Counted from the stretch's first letter, positions 33,663 through 44,275 are shown. The stretch: 64,000 nucleotides of DNA from Sphingomonas sp. (GCF_017304635.1 NZ_JAFKMA010000001.1:496001-560000), one strand, 5' to 3'. Translations and numbers: made by a program. The notes: generated from the sequence alone by a model not told the origin.

Positions 33663-35486
33663 ATGTGCGGAATCATCGGTATCGTCGGTAAGGAAGAGGT
33701 CGCGGATCGCCTGGTCGAGGGGCTGCGGCGGATGGAATATCGCGGGTACGATTCCGCCGGCGTCTGCACGGTAAAGGACGGCCAGCTGATCCGCCGCCGC
33801 GCCGAGGGCAAGCTCGCCAATCTGGTCGCGGTGCTCGCGACCGATCCCGCGCCGGGGCATACCGGGATCGCGCATACCCGCTGGGCGACCCACGGTGCGC
33901 CGACCACGTCGAACGCGCACCCGCATGCGACCGGCGAAGTGGCGCTGGTCCACAACGGCATCATCGAGAATTTCAAGCCGCTGCGCGAGGCGCTGATCGC
34001 GCGCGGGCGCGTGTTTCAGAGCGAGACCGACACCGAAGTCGTCGCGCACCTGGTCAGCGGGCATGTCGAGGCCGGCGCGTCGCCCGAGGATGCGGTCAAG
34101 GCCGTCCTTCCCGAATTGCGCGGCGCGTTCGCGCTGGCGATCGCGTTTCGCCAGCATGACGACATGCTGATCGGCGCGCGGCTCGGCTCGCCGCTGGTGG
34201 TCGGCTATGGCGACGGCGAGACCTATCTCGGCTCCGACGCGCTGGCGCTGGCGGGTCTTACCCAGAACATCGCCTATCTCGAGGAGGGTGACTGGGTCGT
34301 CGTCCGCAAGGACGGCGCGCAGATCTACGACGTCGACAACAATCCGGTCACGCGCGAGATCACGCGGTCCGGCGCGACGTCGGCGATGATCGAGAAGGGC
34401 ACGTACCGCCACTTCATGCAGAAGGAGATCTTCGAGCAGCCGATCGTCGTCGCCCAGACGCTGCGCTCGTACCTGCGCGGGGTGGAGCGCACGGTCGGCC
34501 TGCCGCAGATGGATTTCGACCTGTCGGCGGTGAAGCGCATCACGATCGTCGCGTGCGGCACCAGCTTCTATGCCGGCATGGTCGCCAAATACTGGTTCGA
34601 GACGTTCGCGCGGATGCCGGTCGACATCGATGTCGCCAGCGAGTTCCGCTATCGCGACCCGGTGCTGGAAGAGGGTGGCCTGGCGCTCTTCATCAGCCAG
34701 TCGGGCGAGACCGCCGATACGCTCGCGGCGTTGCGCCACGCCAAGGCGGCGGGGCAGAAGATCGCCGTCGTCGTCAACGTGCCGACCAGCACGATGGCGC
34801 GCGAGGCCGACCTGCTGTTGCCGACGCATGCCGGGCCGGAGATCGGCGTCGCCTCGACCAAGGCGTTCACCTGCCAGCTCGCGGTGCTCGCCGCACTCGC
34901 CGCGCATCTCGCGCAGGTCAAGGGGCGGCTGACTCGCGCGGAAGAGGAAGCGATCGTCGATCAGCTGACCGAGACGCCGGCCGCGCTCAACGCCGCGCTC
35001 GACCACGACGCGGAAATCGCGGCGATGGCGCCGCTGATCGCGCCGGCGCGCGACGTGCTCTATCTCGGGCGCGGTCCCGACTATCCGCTGGCGCTGGAAG
35101 GCGCGCTGAAGCTCAAGGAAATCAGCTATATCCACGCCGAAGGCTATGCGGCGGGCGAGATGAAGCACGGCCCGATCGCGCTGATCGACGAGAATGTGCC
35201 GGTCATCGTCATCGCCCCATCCGGCCCGCTGTTCGAAAAGACCGTCAGCAACATGCAGGAAACGCAGGCGCGCGGCGGCAAGATCGTGCTGATCTCGGAC
35301 GCCGAAGGGATCGCGCTGGCGGGCGACGGTTGCCTGGCGACGATCGAGATGCCGAAAGTTCACCCGTTGATCGCGCCGTTGGTGTATGCGGTGCCGGTGC
35401 AGTTGCTCGCCTATCATGTGGCGGTAGCGAAGGGGACGGACGTGGATCAGCCGCGCAATCTGGCGAAGTCGGTCACGGTCGAATGA
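33663..35486 (+). CDS. glmS: Glutamine--fructose-6-phosphate aminotransferase
   Basis: 607 residues. Catalytic Cys is the second residue (MCGIIGIVG), the glutaminase domain contains RMEYRGYDSAG and HTRWATHG, and two SIS domains follow with SQSGETADT and STKAFTCQ, ending in SVTVE. First enzyme of the hexosamine pathway that feeds GlmU. The upstream toxin gene separates it from glmU. Stop overlaps a tiny ORF by 4 nt. Confidence 0.97.
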   Translation: MCGIIGIVGKEEVADRLVEGLRRMEYRGYDSAGVCTVKDGQLIRRRAEGKLANLVAVLATDPAPGHTGIAHTRWATHGAPTTSNAHPHATGEVALVHNGIIENFKPLREALIARGRVFQSETDTEVVAHLVSGHVEAGASPEDAVKAVLPELRGAFALAIAFRQHDDMLIGARLGSPLVVGYGDGETYLGSDALALAGLTQNIAYLEEGDWVVVRKDGAQIYDVDNNPVTREITRSGATSAMIEKGTYRHFMQKEIFEQPIVVAQTLRSYLRGVERTVGLPQMDFDLSAVKRITIVACGTSFYAGMVAKYWFETFARMPVDIDVASEFRYRDPVLEEGGLALFISQSGETADTLAALRHAKAAGQKIAVVVNVPTSTMAREADLLLPTHAGPEIGVASTKAFTCQLAVLAALAAHLAQVKGRLTRAEEEAIVDQLTETPAALNAALDHDAEIAAMAPLIAPARDVLYLGRGPDYPLALEGALKLKEISYIHAEGYAAGEMKHGPIALIDENVPVIVIAPSGPLFEKTVSNMQETQARGGKIVLISDAEGIALAGDGCLATIEMPKVHPLIAPLVYAVPVQLLAYHVAVAKGTDVDQPRNLAKSVTVE

Positions 35487-35578
35487 TGCACGTCTTCGCC
35501 ATCGCCGCCATCGTCGTCGCGACGATGGTCGGTCTCAAGATCGCGGGGCGGAACGGCGATCAGCTCGATGACGAGTAA
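35483..35578 (+). CDS. Possible 31-residue membrane protein
   Basis: ATGA overlap with glmS and an 11-nt overlap with the P450 start suggest a coupled gene. The peptide is one hydrophobic helix (HVFAIAAIVVATMVGLKIAG) with a polar acidic tail. No family known; could be spurious. Confidence 0.45.
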   Translation: MMHVFAIAAIVVATMVGLKIAGRNGDQLDDE

Positions 35579-36953
35579 CGGGCCGCTCGCGCACACCTTC
35601 AAGGCCAACCCGCACTGGCTGCCGCGACAGCCGGAGCGGGGGCTCCATCATATCCCGGGCAGCAAGGGCCTGCCGTTCATCGGCAACACCTTCCCCCTGC
35701 TGCGCGACCCGCGCGCGTTCAATCGCCGCATGGTCGAGCATTACGGCATGGTCTATCGCAACCGCGCGCTGGGCAGCACCAGCGTGCAGTTGCTCGGGCC
35801 CGACGCCAACGAACTCGTGCTGTTCGACCGCGACAGACTGTTCTCGTCGGAACAAGGCTGGGGGCCGGTACTCAACCTGCTGTTCCCGCGCGGGCTGATG
35901 CTGATGGACTTCGACAAGCATCGCGCCGACCGCAAGACGTTGTCGGTCGCGTTCAAGCCGGAGCCGATGCGGCACTATGCGACGCAGCTCGACGCCGGCA
36001 TCGCCGCGCGGCTGCCGAGCTGGCGGGGCGAGATGAAATTCTACCCGGCGATCAAGAAGCTGGCGCTCGATCTTGCCGCGACCAGTTTTCTCGGCGTCGA
36101 TCTCGGCGAGGATGCCGATCGCATCAACCAGGCGTTCGTCGACGAGGTGCAGGCGAGCGTGTCGCCGATCCGCTCGCCACTCCCCGGCACGTCGATGCGC
36201 AAGGGCGTCCGCGCACGGGCCTATCTGATCGACTGGTTCAATCGCGAGATTCCGGCGCGGCGGCATGGCGCGCGTGGCGGCAACGGCATCGATTTCTTCT
36301 CGCAATTCTGCCGCGCGACCGACGAACAGGGCGAGCCGCTGTCGGCCGATGCGATCGCCGACCATATGAACTTCCTGATGATGGCGGCGCACGACACGAT
36401 CACCTCGTCGGCGACGACGCTGGTTGGACTACTGGCGCGGCATCCCGAGTGGCAGGAGCGGCTGCGCGATGAAGTCCGCGCGCTCGACCCGCAGGTGCCG
36501 CTGGTCGATCAGCTCGATCGGCTAACGCTGACCGATTACGCGTTTAAGGAAGCGTTGCGCCTGATGCCGCCGGTGCCGTCGATCCCGCGCCGCGCGCTGC
36601 GCGATTTCTCGTTCGGCGGGTTCGACATCCCGGCCGGCACCGGGGTCGGGGTGAACGTGATGTTCACGCACCACATGCCCGACATCTGGCCGGAGCCGCA
36701 CCGGTTCGACCCGCTGCGCTTCACGCCGGAAGCGTCGAAGGGGCGGCATCGTTTCGCCTGGGTGCCCTATGGCGGCGGCGCGCACATGTGCCTGGGGCTG
36801 CACTTCGCGCAGATGCAGGTGAAGCTGCTGATGGCGAACCTGTTGCGCACCTATCGGATCGAGAGCGATCCCGGCGCGGGCGAGGCGTGGCAGATGTTCC
36901 CGATCCCACGGCCCAAGGACGGTCTGCCGGTGCGGCTGGTCGCGCTGGCCTAG
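35568..36953 (+). CDS. Cytochrome P450
   Basis: 461-residue haem monooxygenase. Cys ligand at about residue 407 in WVPYGGGAHMCLGLHF, K-helix EALRLMPP (ExxR), and I-helix MMAAHDTITSS where the usual second Gly of AGxDT is Ala. No membrane anchor, so soluble bacterial class. Substrate unknown; family resemblance to CYP136/CYP51-like proteins was not resolved. No ferredoxin gene adjacent. Confidence 0.9.
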   Translation: MTSNGPLAHTFKANPHWLPRQPERGLHHIPGSKGLPFIGNTFPLLRDPRAFNRRMVEHYGMVYRNRALGSTSVQLLGPDANELVLFDRDRLFSSEQGWGPVLNLLFPRGLMLMDFDKHRADRKTLSVAFKPEPMRHYATQLDAGIAARLPSWRGEMKFYPAIKKLALDLAATSFLGVDLGEDADRINQAFVDEVQASVSPIRSPLPGTSMRKGVRARAYLIDWFNREIPARRHGARGGNGIDFFSQFCRATDEQGEPLSADAIADHMNFLMMAAHDTITSSATTLVGLLARHPEWQERLRDEVRALDPQVPLVDQLDRLTLTDYAFKEALRLMPPVPSIPRRALRDFSFGGFDIPAGTGVGVNVMFTHHMPDIWPEPHRFDPLRFTPEASKGRHRFAWVPYGGGAHMCLGLHFAQMQVKLLMANLLRTYRIESDPGAGEAWQMFPIPRPKDGLPVRLVALA

Positions 36954-38062
36954 ATCGCCCGCGCGATCACGTCGGCGTAGATGTCGACCAGCATCGCGAG
37001 GTCGGGCAATGCGACCGCCTCGTCGGCCTGGTGCATCGTCGCGTTGACCAGGCCGAATTCCACCGTCGGGCAGAGCTGCGACAGGAACCGCGCGTCGCTG
37101 GTGCCGCCGGTGGTGGAGAGCATTGGGCGGATGCCGGCGACTCGTTCGATCGCGCCGGCCACCAGATCGGACAGCGCGCCCGGTTCGGTCAGGAACGCCT
37201 CGCCCGAAATCCGCGCGGTGACGTGAGCCCCGGGGGCGTGCGCGTGGACCGTCCGCTCGATCAGCGCGACGAGATCGTCCCCGCGTTGCTCGTCGTTGAA
37301 ACGGATCGACAGGCGCGCCGATGCCTTGGCCGGGATCACATTGGTCGCGGGATTGCCGACCGTCAGGTCCGTCACCTCGATGTTCGACGGCTGAAACCAG
37401 TGGTTGCCCGCGTCCAGCACCAGCGCATCGATCGCCGCCAGCGCCGCGACCAGCTTCGGGATCGGATTGTCGGCCAGGTGCGGATAGGCGACATGACCCT
37501 GCCGCCCCGGCAGCTCGATCCAGATATTGACCGACCCGCGCCGCCCGATCTTGATCGTGTCGCCGAGCCGCGCGGCCGAGGTCGGCTCGCCGACCAGGCA
37601 CAAATCGGGCGCGATTCCGCGTTCCGCCATCCGATCGATGATCGCGCGCGTGCCGTAGGTCGCGGGGCCCTCCTCGTCGCCGGTGATAAGCAGGCTGAGC
37701 GTCGGGCCGTCCGCCACGTCGGCCGCCGCCGCGGCGAAGGCGGCGATCGCGCCCTTCATGTCGACCGCGCCGCGCCCGTGGAGCAACTCGCCCCGCACCG
37801 CCGGCTCGAACGCCCCGCTGGTCCAGCCGTCGCCGGGCGGCACCACGTCGAGATGGCCGGCAAAGGCGAGGTGGCGGCCGGCGCCCCGGCGGAGCGCGAT
37901 CATGTTCTCGACCGGCCCATCGGGCGCCTCGCCGACGACGAAGCGGTCGATCTCGAACCCGATCACGCTCAGCGCCTGCGCCAGCACGTCGAACACCTGG
38001 CCACGCGCCGGGGTCACGCTTTCGGCGGCGAGCAGCGCCTTGGTCAGATCGACGACGTTCAT
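36950..38062 (-). CDS. dapE: Succinyl-diaminopimelate desuccinylase
   Basis: 370-residue M20 metallohydrolase of lysine/diaminopimelate synthesis. Metal and catalytic motifs: FAGHLDVVPPGDGW, GAVDMKGA, TGDEEGPAT, plus the DapE-type lid domain (PGRQGHVAYPHLADNP) and a C-terminal His (NATMHQADE). Convergent with the P450, overlapping stops by 4 nt. Confidence 0.93.
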   Translation of the reverse strand: MNVVDLTKALLAAESVTPARGQVFDVLAQALSVIGFEIDRFVVGEAPDGPVENMIALRRGAGRHLAFAGHLDVVPPGDGWTSGAFEPAVRGELLHGRGAVDMKGAIAAFAAAAADVADGPTLSLLITGDEEGPATYGTRAIIDRMAERGIAPDLCLVGEPTSAARLGDTIKIGRRGSVNIWIELPGRQGHVAYPHLADNPIPKLVAALAAIDALVLDAGNHWFQPSNIEVTDLTVGNPATNVIPAKASARLSIRFNDEQRGDDLVALIERTVHAHAPGAHVTARISGEAFLTEPGALSDLVAGAIERVAGIRPMLSTTGGTSDARFLSQLCPTVEFGLVNATMHQADEAVALPDLAMLVDIYADVIARAI

Positions 38063-38106
38063 CGCGACCGCCTACGCGGCGGCGACGATTTTTGGTAGAG
38101 GGGGCC

Positions 38107-38574
38107 ATGCCCAAGCTCGACCTGACCGCGATTCCCCGGACCAACGCCACCGGCTATCCCGACCCGTTCGACCATGCGGTCGCCGGCCGCTGGTACCGCC
38201 GCCTCGCGCCGCCTAGCGGGCTGACCAACATGGGCGTCAGTCATGTGACGCTGGAACCGGGTGCCTGGTCGTCGCAGCGCCACTGGCATGCGGTCGAGGA
38301 CGAGTTCGTCGTGATCCTGTCGGGGGAGGCGGTGCTGGTCGACGACGACGGCGAAACGGTGATGCGCGCCGGCGACTGCGCGAGCTTTCCGGCGGGGGAG
38401 CGCAACGGCCATCACTTGCAGAACCGCACCGACCGGGACTGCGTGTTCATCGCGGTCAGCGCCGGGGACGACGCCACCGATCGCGGCGACTATCCCGATA
38501 TCGACTTGCAGTTCACGCCCGAGGGTTACGAGCACAAGGACGGCACGCCGTACCCGACGACGCGCTTACCCTAA
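38107..38574 (+). CDS. Cupin-domain protein
   Basis: 155 residues. One cupin barrel with HWHAVEDEFVVILSGEAVL and GDCASFPAGERNGHHL, giving the classical His, His, Glu, His metal set. Some relatives are annotated as dioxygenase- or isomerase-like, but function is unassigned. Divergent from dapE by 44 nt and convergent with the GST gene. Confidence 0.85.
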   Translation: MPKLDLTAIPRTNATGYPDPFDHAVAGRWYRRLAPPSGLTNMGVSHVTLEPGAWSSQRHWHAVEDEFVVILSGEAVLVDDDGETVMRAGDCASFPAGERNGHHLQNRTDRDCVFIAVSAGDDATDRGDYPDIDLQFTPEGYEHKDGTPYPTTRLP

Positions 38575-39234
38575 TTCGGGCTGCTCGAACTTCTCGATCA
38601 CCCAATCCTCTTCCTGCGCGGCGGCGATCCAGTCCTGCAGGAAGGGGTGGTTGAGCACCGCCTCGACATACGGCACCGCGAACCGCGCGATCGGCAACTG
38701 GTAGGTGACGATCCGCGTGCACACCGGCGCGAACATGATGTCGACCGCGCCGAACTCGCCGAACAGGAACGAGCCCGCACCGCCGAACCGCGCGCGCGCC
38801 TGCGCCCAGATCTCCATCAGCCGGTGCAGCTCCGCCAGCACGTCGTCGTCGGGACGCTTGGGCGGATAGACCTGACGAATGTTCATCCCGCACTTGCTGC
38901 GAAGCGCCTGGAAACCCGAATGCATCTCCGCCGCCATCGACCGGGCCATCGCCCGCGCGGCCTCGTCGGCTGGCCAGAACTTCGTATTGCCGGTGCGGTC
39001 GTTGAGGAATTCGACGATCGCGAGCGAATCCCAGACGACGACGTCGCCGTCCCACAGGATCGGCACCTTGCCCGACGACGGCGCGAACTCGTCGCCCTGG
39101 CGGCGCTTGTCCCAGTCGCCGTCGTACAGCGGCACGACGACTTCCTCGAACGGCAGGCCGGATTGCTTGCACGCCAGCCAGCCGCGAAGCGACCAGCTCG
39201 AATACGCCTTGTTGCCGATGATGAGCTTGAGCAT
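38566..39234 (-). CDS. Glutathione S-transferase family protein
   Basis: 222 residues. Thioredoxin-like N-terminus with the Ser-type active-site region (NKAYSSWSLRGWLA), KVPILWDGD and DSLAIVEFL for glutathione binding, then an all-helical C-terminal domain. Probable detoxification or housekeeping GST; substrate unknown. Overlaps the cupin stop by 9 nt, convergent. Confidence 0.87.
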   Translation of the reverse strand: MLKLIIGNKAYSSWSLRGWLACKQSGLPFEEVVVPLYDGDWDKRRQGDEFAPSSGKVPILWDGDVVVWDSLAIVEFLNDRTGNTKFWPADEAARAMARSMAAEMHSGFQALRSKCGMNIRQVYPPKRPDDDVLAELHRLMEIWAQARARFGGAGSFLFGEFGAVDIMFAPVCTRIVTYQLPIARFAVPYVEAVLNHPFLQDWIAAAQEEDWVIEKFEQPELG

Positions 39235-39272
39235 GGACCGGCGATAGCCGCCGGCCCGCGCCCTCGCAAACG

Positions 39273-40382
39273 CTACTTCGACGGGTTGATGAGGTACTTT
39301 TCGCCGGTCGCCTTGCGCTGCCAGGCGCGGATCGTGTCGGGTTCGATCGCCTCCGCCAGCGAGATTTCGCGGGTGTAGCCGCTGGCGAAGGTCGTCAGGA
39401 TCTCGTCGGTCACTCGCTTGCGCAGCCGCGCGACGGTCTCGGCGCCCGCCTTCATCAGGAACGGGGTCAGCAGGAACCCGCCCACGCCCCAGGCGAAGCC
39501 CATGTTCGGCGCGAGCGTCGTCGGCGACAGATCGAGCCGGCCGTAGATGTAGACCTGCTTGTGCACCGGCGAACCGTACCCACCGGTCGGCGGCGTCTTG
39601 CGCACCAAAGCCGCCTCCATCGCGCCGAGGATATGCCCGGCAAGCGGCCCGCCGCCGATCGCGTCGAACGCGATCGTCGCGCCGGTCTCGAACAAGATGT
39701 CGGTCAGGGTCGCGCGGAAGTCCGGCCTGGAGGAATCGACGATATGCTTCGCGCCGATCTCGCGCAGAATCTGCGCCTGGTCGTCGTTGCGGACGATGTT
39801 CACCAGATCGACGCCATCGGCGATGCAGATCTTGTTGAGCATCTGGCCCAGGTTGGAGGCGGCGGCGGTGTGGACCAGTGCGGTGTGCCCTTCGGCGCGC
39901 ATCGTCTCGACCATGGCCAGCGCGGTCAGCGGATTGACGAAGGCCGACGCGCCCTGCGCCGGGGTGACGCCATCGGCATAGACCAGCACGCTCTCGGCCG
40001 GGACCTTGCGGAACTGCGTGTACATCATCCCGCCCAGCACGCCGACGACCTTGCCGATCAGATGTTCCGCGCCGTCGCCGGCCGCGACGACGGTGCCGGC
40101 GCCTTCGTTACCGGCCGCCAGCGACTTGCCCGCGCGCGCGGCGACCATCGGCATCATCGCCTCCGGGATACGCGCGGTCGTGACGTTGCCGTCGCTCGCC
40201 AGCGTCGACACGTCGGCGGGACCAAGTAGCAGCGGCTGGTCGCTCGGGTTGATCGGGCTCGCCTCGATCCGCACGACGATCTCGCCCGGGCCCGGGGTGG
40301 GGACCGGCACCGGATCGAGCGACAGGCGCAGTTCGCCCTCCGGCGTAATCAGCGAACGCAGTTCCAGCGCGGTGTCGCTCAT
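39273..40382 (-). CDS. Quinone-oxidoreductase-like MDR protein
   Basis: 369 residues of the zinc-lacking medium-chain dehydrogenase/reductase family: N-terminal GroES-like part (PGEIVVRIEASPINPSD), GNEGAGTV, and a Rossmann core (HTAAASNLGQMLNKI). No catalytic-zinc cysteine cluster. Probably NAD(P)H-dependent; substrate unknown. Lies 65 nt downstream of the M28 peptidase on the same strand. Confidence 0.83.
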   Translation of the reverse strand: MSDTALELRSLITPEGELRLSLDPVPVPTPGPGEIVVRIEASPINPSDQPLLLGPADVSTLASDGNVTTARIPEAMMPMVAARAGKSLAAGNEGAGTVVAAGDGAEHLIGKVVGVLGGMMYTQFRKVPAESVLVYADGVTPAQGASAFVNPLTALAMVETMRAEGHTALVHTAAASNLGQMLNKICIADGVDLVNIVRNDDQAQILREIGAKHIVDSSRPDFRATLTDILFETGATIAFDAIGGGPLAGHILGAMEAALVRKTPPTGGYGSPVHKQVYIYGRLDLSPTTLAPNMGFAWGVGGFLLTPFLMKAGAETVARLRKRVTDEILTTFASGYTREISLAEAIEPDTIRAWQRKATGEKYLINPSK

Positions 40383-40447
40383 GTCGATCCTCTCCGTTTT
40401 TTCGAAAGCCGGGTATGCGCTATCGCGACGCCCGGCGATCGGCAAGA

Positions 40448-41788
40448 TCAGTGCGGGCGGCCGTTGGCCGTCCAGCGCGGCGTGAAGTCGCCATCGGCCA
40501 GCAGGCGGATCGGCTTGACCAGCGAATTGATCGCCGCGGTCATATACCCGATGTCGAGATTCTCGACCGTGTCGCTGGCGTCGTGATAGGTCGGCACCAC
40601 CGCCCAGCCGGACAGCGTGTGCGCGACGATCCCTTGCAACGCGAGCGAGTAATTGTCGGACCGCTGGAAGAAATTCTCGTCGGGATAGGGGTCGCGCGCG
40701 ACCAATGCGCCCTGGCTCTGCATCATGCCGAACAGGGTGGACCGTTCCGCGCCGGTCATCATCAGCGCGCCCTTGGGCAGCTTGGGATCCTGCGCGCCGA
40801 TCATCTCGAACTCGATATTGGCGACGATGCTGGTCAGCGGCACGGGCGGGTGCATCCCGAACCACGTCGAGCCGAGCCCGCCGATCTCCTCGCTGCCATA
40901 GGCGACGAACAGGATGCCGCGCTTGGCCGGCCCCATCGCCGCGAAGGTGCGGGCGAGTTCGATCACCGCGACGGTGCCGGACGCGTCGTCGTTGGCGCCG
41001 GGCATGATCGTGCCGTCGGGCTTGACCCCGAGATGATCGAGATGCGCCGACAGCAGGATGATCCCGGCCTTGGGGTCGGTGCCGGGAAGGTAGGCGATCG
41101 CGTTGGTCGTGGTGCCCTTCTCCGCGGTGAACGGGACGTCGAGCGTCACCATGTCGCCGGCGTGGATCGCGGCCAGCGCCTGGGCGGGGAGCGTCGCCAG
41201 CGCGACACTCGGCGTCCGGCTGCCCCCGGCCAGCGTCGTGCGGATCTGCGGACGGCCACCGATCGCGCTCAGATAGCGGCGAGTCATGTCGCTCTCGCCG
41301 GTCAGGATCAGCTTGACCTTGCCCCGCGCCGCGCGGCGCACCTGGCCGAGCTTGTCGGCGGGACCGGTATAGACCAGCACGTCGGCATCGGCGGGCGCGG
41401 CGTCGCCGGGGTTGCGCAGGACGGCGGCGGTGCCCCCGACGCGTCCGCCATCGGTCATCAGCACGCCCACGCCGGTGATCTTCGCGCCACCCACCATCAG
41501 CACCGGATCGCCGGTCACCGTGCTGCGCCCGAGCGGCGCGATCTGGAGGTAGCCGTCCATTCCGGGGGCAGGCTTCAAGCCCGCCTTGACGAACCGATCG
41601 GCGACCCATTGCGCCGCGCGCGCCTCGTCGGCGGTGCCGCTGCCGCGTCCGCGCATCTCCGGCCCGGCCAGCGCCTTTTCGGCCGCAAGGACGTCGGCAC
41701 CGGTGATCGGCGCGGCGGTCTGCGAGTGGACCGCCGCGAGGGGAACGAGAGCCAGCGCCACACCTGCGAACAACGCGATACGTTTCAT
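40448..41788 (-). CDS. M28 family metallopeptidase
   Basis: Exported aminopeptidase-like enzyme, 446 residues. Signal peptide (MKRIALFAGVALALVPLAAVHS), a PA-type insert (about 130-240), then the di-zinc core: SAHLDHLGV, PGANDDASGT, AYGSEEIGGLGS, and a C-terminal YHDASDT His. The start at 41788 is chosen for the signal peptide; upstream in-frame sequence is a palindromic repeat. Likely degrades extracellular peptides. Confidence 0.9.
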   Translation of the reverse strand: MKRIALFAGVALALVPLAAVHSQTAAPITGADVLAAEKALAGPEMRGRGSGTADEARAAQWVADRFVKAGLKPAPGMDGYLQIAPLGRSTVTGDPVLMVGGAKITGVGVLMTDGGRVGGTAAVLRNPGDAAPADADVLVYTGPADKLGQVRRAARGKVKLILTGESDMTRRYLSAIGGRPQIRTTLAGGSRTPSVALATLPAQALAAIHAGDMVTLDVPFTAEKGTTTNAIAYLPGTDPKAGIILLSAHLDHLGVKPDGTIMPGANDDASGTVAVIELARTFAAMGPAKRGILFVAYGSEEIGGLGSTWFGMHPPVPLTSIVANIEFEMIGAQDPKLPKGALMMTGAERSTLFGMMQSQGALVARDPYPDENFFQRSDNYSLALQGIVAHTLSGWAVVPTYHDASDTVENLDIGYMTAAINSLVKPIRLLADGDFTPRWTANGRPH

Positions 41789-41793
41789 GCCTT

Positions 41794-41882
41794 CGTCACC
41801 CCGGATTTGTCCCGGGGTCCACAGCGCCCCGCCAGTTGACGTGTGCGGCACCTTGGATGCCGGAACAAGCCCGGCCCGACGG
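41794..41882. repeat. Imperfect palindromic intergenic repeat
   Basis: About 28-nt imperfect inverted arms (41794-41821 and 41854-41882) between the M28 peptidase and engB. Same general type as the longer palindromes at 44523, 57068 and 63509: GTC[AG]-rich ends with a CCGG-containing core. Confidence 0.5.
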
Positions 41883-41911
41883 ATAAAATTGGCTAACCGA
41901 ACGGCTTAGGC

Positions 41912-42544
41912 TCAGCCGATCGCCTCGATCACGGCGGCGCGGAGCTCGGGGATGCCGACGCCGGTCTCGCTCGACGTCGCCAGGATGTCGGGATGCGCGG
42001 CGGGGCGCTTCTTCGCCTCCTCGGCGGTGCGTGCGGTCACCTCGGCGAGCTCGGTCGGCTTGATCTTGTCGCCCTTGGTCAGGACCAGGCGATAGCTGAC
42101 CGCCGCCTTGTCGAGCATGTCCATGATCTCGCGATCGACGTCCTTCAGCCCGTGCCGCGCATCGATCAGCACCAGCGTCCGCTTGAGCACGTCGCGCCCG
42201 CGCAGGTAATCGTTGACCAGGAAGCGCCACTTCCTGACCACATCCTTCGGCGCCTTCGCGAAGCCGTAGCCCGGCATGTCGACCAGCCGGAACGCGAGCG
42301 GATCGCCCACGTCGAAGAAGTTGAGCTCCTGCGTCCGTCCCGGCGTGACCGACGTGCGCGCCAGCGCCTTGCGCCCGGTCAACGCGTTGAGCAGCGACGA
42401 CTTGCCGACGTTCGAGCGGCCGGCGAACGCCACCTCCGGCACGTCCGCGCCGGGCAGGTGTTGCAGCGCTGGTGCCGATTTCAGGAACGCGATCGGCCCC
42501 GCGAAGGTCTTGCGCGCCGCCTCGATCGCATCGTCGTCGAACAT
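41912..42544 (-). CDS. engB: Ribosome-biogenesis GTPase EngB/YsxC
   Basis: 210 residues with all G motifs: [14 protein letters not shown] (P loop), [13 protein letters not shown] (G3, a family trademark) and TKGDK (G4). Required for 50S assembly. Two bases downstream of yidC. Confidence 0.95.
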   Translation of the reverse strand: MFDDDAIEAARKTFAGPIAFLKSAPALQHLPGADVPEVAFAGRSNVGKSSLLNALTGRKALARTSVTPGRTQELNFFDVGDPLAFRLVDMPGYGFAKAPKDVVRKWRFLVNDYLRGRDVLKRTLVLIDARHGLKDVDREIMDMLDKAAVSYRLVLTKGDKIKPTELAEVTARTAEEAKKRPAAHPDILATSSETGVGIPELRAAVIEAIG

Positions 42545-42546
42545 TG

Positions 42547-44250
42547 CTATTTCTTCACCGGCTTCATCAGTTCGGGATGGCGCGCGTACAGCACCTTCTG
42601 CTGGAGCACGGTCAGCAGGTTGCTGGTGATCCAGTAGACCTGCAAGCCCACCGCGAACGGCGCCATCACGAACATCAGCACCCACGGCATGAACGCGAAG
42701 ATCTGCTTCTGCGCCTCGTCCATCGGCGCCGGGTTCATGCGGAATTGCAGCCACATCGAGATGCCGAGCAGCACCGGCACGACGCCGATCGCGATGAAGT
42801 GCGGCGGCGTGAAGTTGAGCAGGCCGAACAGGTTGAGCGGCGTCAGCGGGTCGGGCGCCGACAGGTCCTTGATCCAGGCGACGAACGGCTGGTGCCGCAT
42901 TTCGATTGTCAGCATCAGCACCTTGTAGAGCGAATACATGATCGGAATCTGGATCAGGGTCGGCAGGCAGCCCGCGAGCGGATTGACCTTCTCCTCCTTG
43001 TACAGCTTCATGATCTCGGTCTGCTGGCGCTGCTTGTCGTCCTTGTAGCGTTCCTGGAGCGCCTTCATCTTCGGCTGGATCGCGCGCATCGCCGCCATCG
43101 AGGCGAACTGGCGCTGCGCGATCGGGAAGATCAGCGCGCGGATCGTCAGCGTCAGCAGCATGATCGCCACGCCGAAATTGCCGACCATGTGGAACAGCCA
43201 GTCGAGATAGGTGAAGATCGGCTTCTCGATCACCTCGAACCAGCCCCAGTCGATCGCGCGGCCGAACAGCGGCACCTTGGCCTGATCCTCATAATGGTTG
43301 AGGACGCGGACTTCCTTCGCGCCGGCGAAGAAACGGCTGGTTTCGCTGAACTCCTTACCGGCCGGCAGCGTCGTGCGATTGCCGACAACGGTCGCGGTGT
43401 AATCCTTGCCGCCGCTCGACGTGTAGGAGCCGGTGAACGGCACGCGTTGATCGGGAATGAGGGCCGTAAGCCAATATTTGTCGGTAAAGCCTTCCCACCC
43501 ACCGGTGGTCGTGACGGCGGGCGTACCCTTGTCGACATCCGACCAGTTGATCGAATAATCGGCGCCGCCGTTGTGCATCCACATCGGGCCGACCTGGATC
43601 GTCCAGCTGTCCGGGTCCTTCGACTTGTCGGCGCGCATCACCATGCTTTTGGTCGCGACCTCGACCGGCGCGCCGCCGGCATTGGCGACGGTCTGCTTGA
43701 CGGTGAACATATACTGGTCGTCGACCGACAGCTCGATCGCGAAACGCTGTCCCTGCGCGTTGGCGGTGGTCAGCGTGATCGGCTTGCCCGGCGCCAGCAC
43801 CGATCCTTGCGCGGTCCACACCGTATTGTCGTTCGGCACCGCGCCGCCGATCCCGTCCCAGCCGAAGCTCGCGAAATAGGCGTCGGCCGCGCCGGCCGGC
43901 GAGAGCAGGCGGATCGGCGGCGAATTCCTGGCGATCGTCTCGTCATACTTCGACAAGACGAGGTCGTCGATCCGCGCGCCCTTCAGGTTGATCGACCCTT
44001 TCAGCGTCGGCGTCTGGATCGGCACGCGCTGGCCGGCGCTCTGTTGCAGCACCGTGGTCAGGTTCTGGAGCGTCGCCGCGGTGGTCGGCGCCGGTGCGGT
44101 CGTGTTCGGCTGGACCTTGGTCTTGCCGCCCTCGATCTTGGTCACCGGCGGGTTGGCCGGGAAGAACCAATGCGTGACGAACTGCGATCCCAGCAGGATC
44201 AGCACCGCCAGGATCGCGAAGGTGATGAAGTTGCGATTGTCGTTGGTCAC
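42547..44250 (-). CDS. yidC: Membrane protein insertase YidC
   Basis: 567 residues, long Gram-negative form: N-terminal helix ([20 protein letters not shown]), large periplasmic domain (about 60-340) and C-terminal Oxa1 region with [20 protein letters not shown]-type motif and several helices. Inserts inner-membrane proteins with or without SecYEG. In the conserved rpmH-rnpA-yidD-yidC set. Confidence 0.97.
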   Translation of the reverse strand: MTNDNRNFITFAILAVLILLGSQFVTHWFFPANPPVTKIEGGKTKVQPNTTAPAPTTAATLQNLTTVLQQSAGQRVPIQTPTLKGSINLKGARIDDLVLSKYDETIARNSPPIRLLSPAGAADAYFASFGWDGIGGAVPNDNTVWTAQGSVLAPGKPITLTTANAQGQRFAIELSVDDQYMFTVKQTVANAGGAPVEVATKSMVMRADKSKDPDSWTIQVGPMWMHNGGADYSINWSDVDKGTPAVTTTGGWEGFTDKYWLTALIPDQRVPFTGSYTSSGGKDYTATVVGNRTTLPAGKEFSETSRFFAGAKEVRVLNHYEDQAKVPLFGRAIDWGWFEVIEKPIFTYLDWLFHMVGNFGVAIMLLTLTIRALIFPIAQRQFASMAAMRAIQPKMKALQERYKDDKQRQQTEIMKLYKEEKVNPLAGCLPTLIQIPIMYSLYKVLMLTIEMRHQPFVAWIKDLSAPDPLTPLNLFGLLNFTPPHFIAIGVVPVLLGISMWLQFRMNPAPMDEAQKQIFAFMPWVLMFVMAPFAVGLQVYWITSNLLTVLQQKVLYARHPELMKPVKK

Positions 44251-44275
44251 GCCTGGGCAAACCTTATCGAGGAAA

